Positions 63,919 through 64,000 of a stretch of DNA of 64,000 nucleotides are shown in pieces. Below the pieces are notes generated by a model. It saw only the letters and a program-made list of their open reading frames with translations. It had not been told where the DNA came from and searched no databases. The DNA is taken from contig NC_009659.1 of assembly GCF_000013625.1 (NCBI RefSeq), positions 4,030,001 through 4,094,000 of the forward strand. The letters run 5' to 3'. A program made the position numbers and the translations under genes. This DNA is from Janthinobacterium sp. Marseille. GTDB lineage: Bacteria > Pseudomonadota > Gammaproteobacteria > Burkholderiales > Burkholderiaceae_D. Numbering within the stretch: position 1 is the stretch's first letter; each line of letters starts with the position of its first letter.

Positions 63919-63981
63919 CTGTTGTGCATGCCTGGTCTGTCGCATTTTTTCGCGCAAGAAAATGGCGCTCTGATACACGTG

Positions 63982-63998
63982 CGCACCATTATGGTGCG
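63982..63998. promoter_or_regulatory. NtrC-type binding site
   Basis: CGCACCAT - T - ATGGTGCG, matching the NtrC consensus GCACC-N5-GGTGC exactly. It lies at the edge; the controlled gene (a nitrogen-assimilation gene such as glnA or glnK-amtB) would be beyond the window. Confidence 0.7.
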
Positions 63999-64000
63999 AG

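Overview
The window looks like the chromosome of a betaproteobacterium, most likely Oxalobacteraceae (Herminiimonas/Janthinobacterium type). This rests on moderate GC, the order atp operon - parB - parA - rsmG - mnmG, and an NAD-linked FdsGBACD formate dehydrogenase next to a molybdate operon. The genus is inferred from gene content and recognisable protein sequences; no search was run.

Left part (1-14.1 kb): an origin-proximal housekeeping block transcribed leftwards (atpI-B-E-F-H-A, parA/parB, rsmG, mnmG). Two perfect parS sites lie at 8869-8884 and 10586-10601, the second inside a GMC oxidoreductase gene. At 13.09-14.10 kb a gene-free kilobase carries two 229-bp inverted arms (7 mismatches, no indels), each with four DnaA-box-like sequences and an AT-rich tract. 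This is an origin-like or DnaA-titration-like structure.

Middle part (14.1-36 kb): AsmA protein, MerR regulator with methyltransferase, glutamine amidotransferase, LysR regulator and small unknown proteins. Then follows a formate/molybdenum block: orphan tungstate-binding TupA, fdsD-fdsC-fdsA-fdsB-fdsG (all leftward), divergent fdsR, the modE-modA-modB-modC operon, a LysR regulator, and a metal-free NAD formate dehydrogenase. Mo-dependent and Mo-independent formate oxidation thus sit side by side with Mo uptake between them.

36-52 kb: a stand-alone ModE-type HTH protein; an IclR-controlled amide-hydrolase/asparaginase/MFS set; a three-gene operon (TonB receptor, solute-binding protein, di-heme c-type oxidoreductase) with a ModE-like palindrome upstream; and an oxalate/formate-antiporter-family transporter with its small partner protein, preceded by a consensus sigma-54 promoter and followed by a sigma-54-dependent response regulator and its sensor kinase.

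52-64 kb: a purine permease with a three-gene set that matches the split Rieske N-demethylase NdmC/NdmD/NdmE of methylxanthine degradation, under a GntR regulator. After that come a luciferase-like monooxygenase, acyl-CoA thioesterase II, a PAP2 phosphatase, small membrane proteins, a 2-hydroxyacid dehydrogenase and an unknown protein. A consensus NtrC site closes the window. No tRNA, rRNA, CRISPR array or insertion sequence was recognised.
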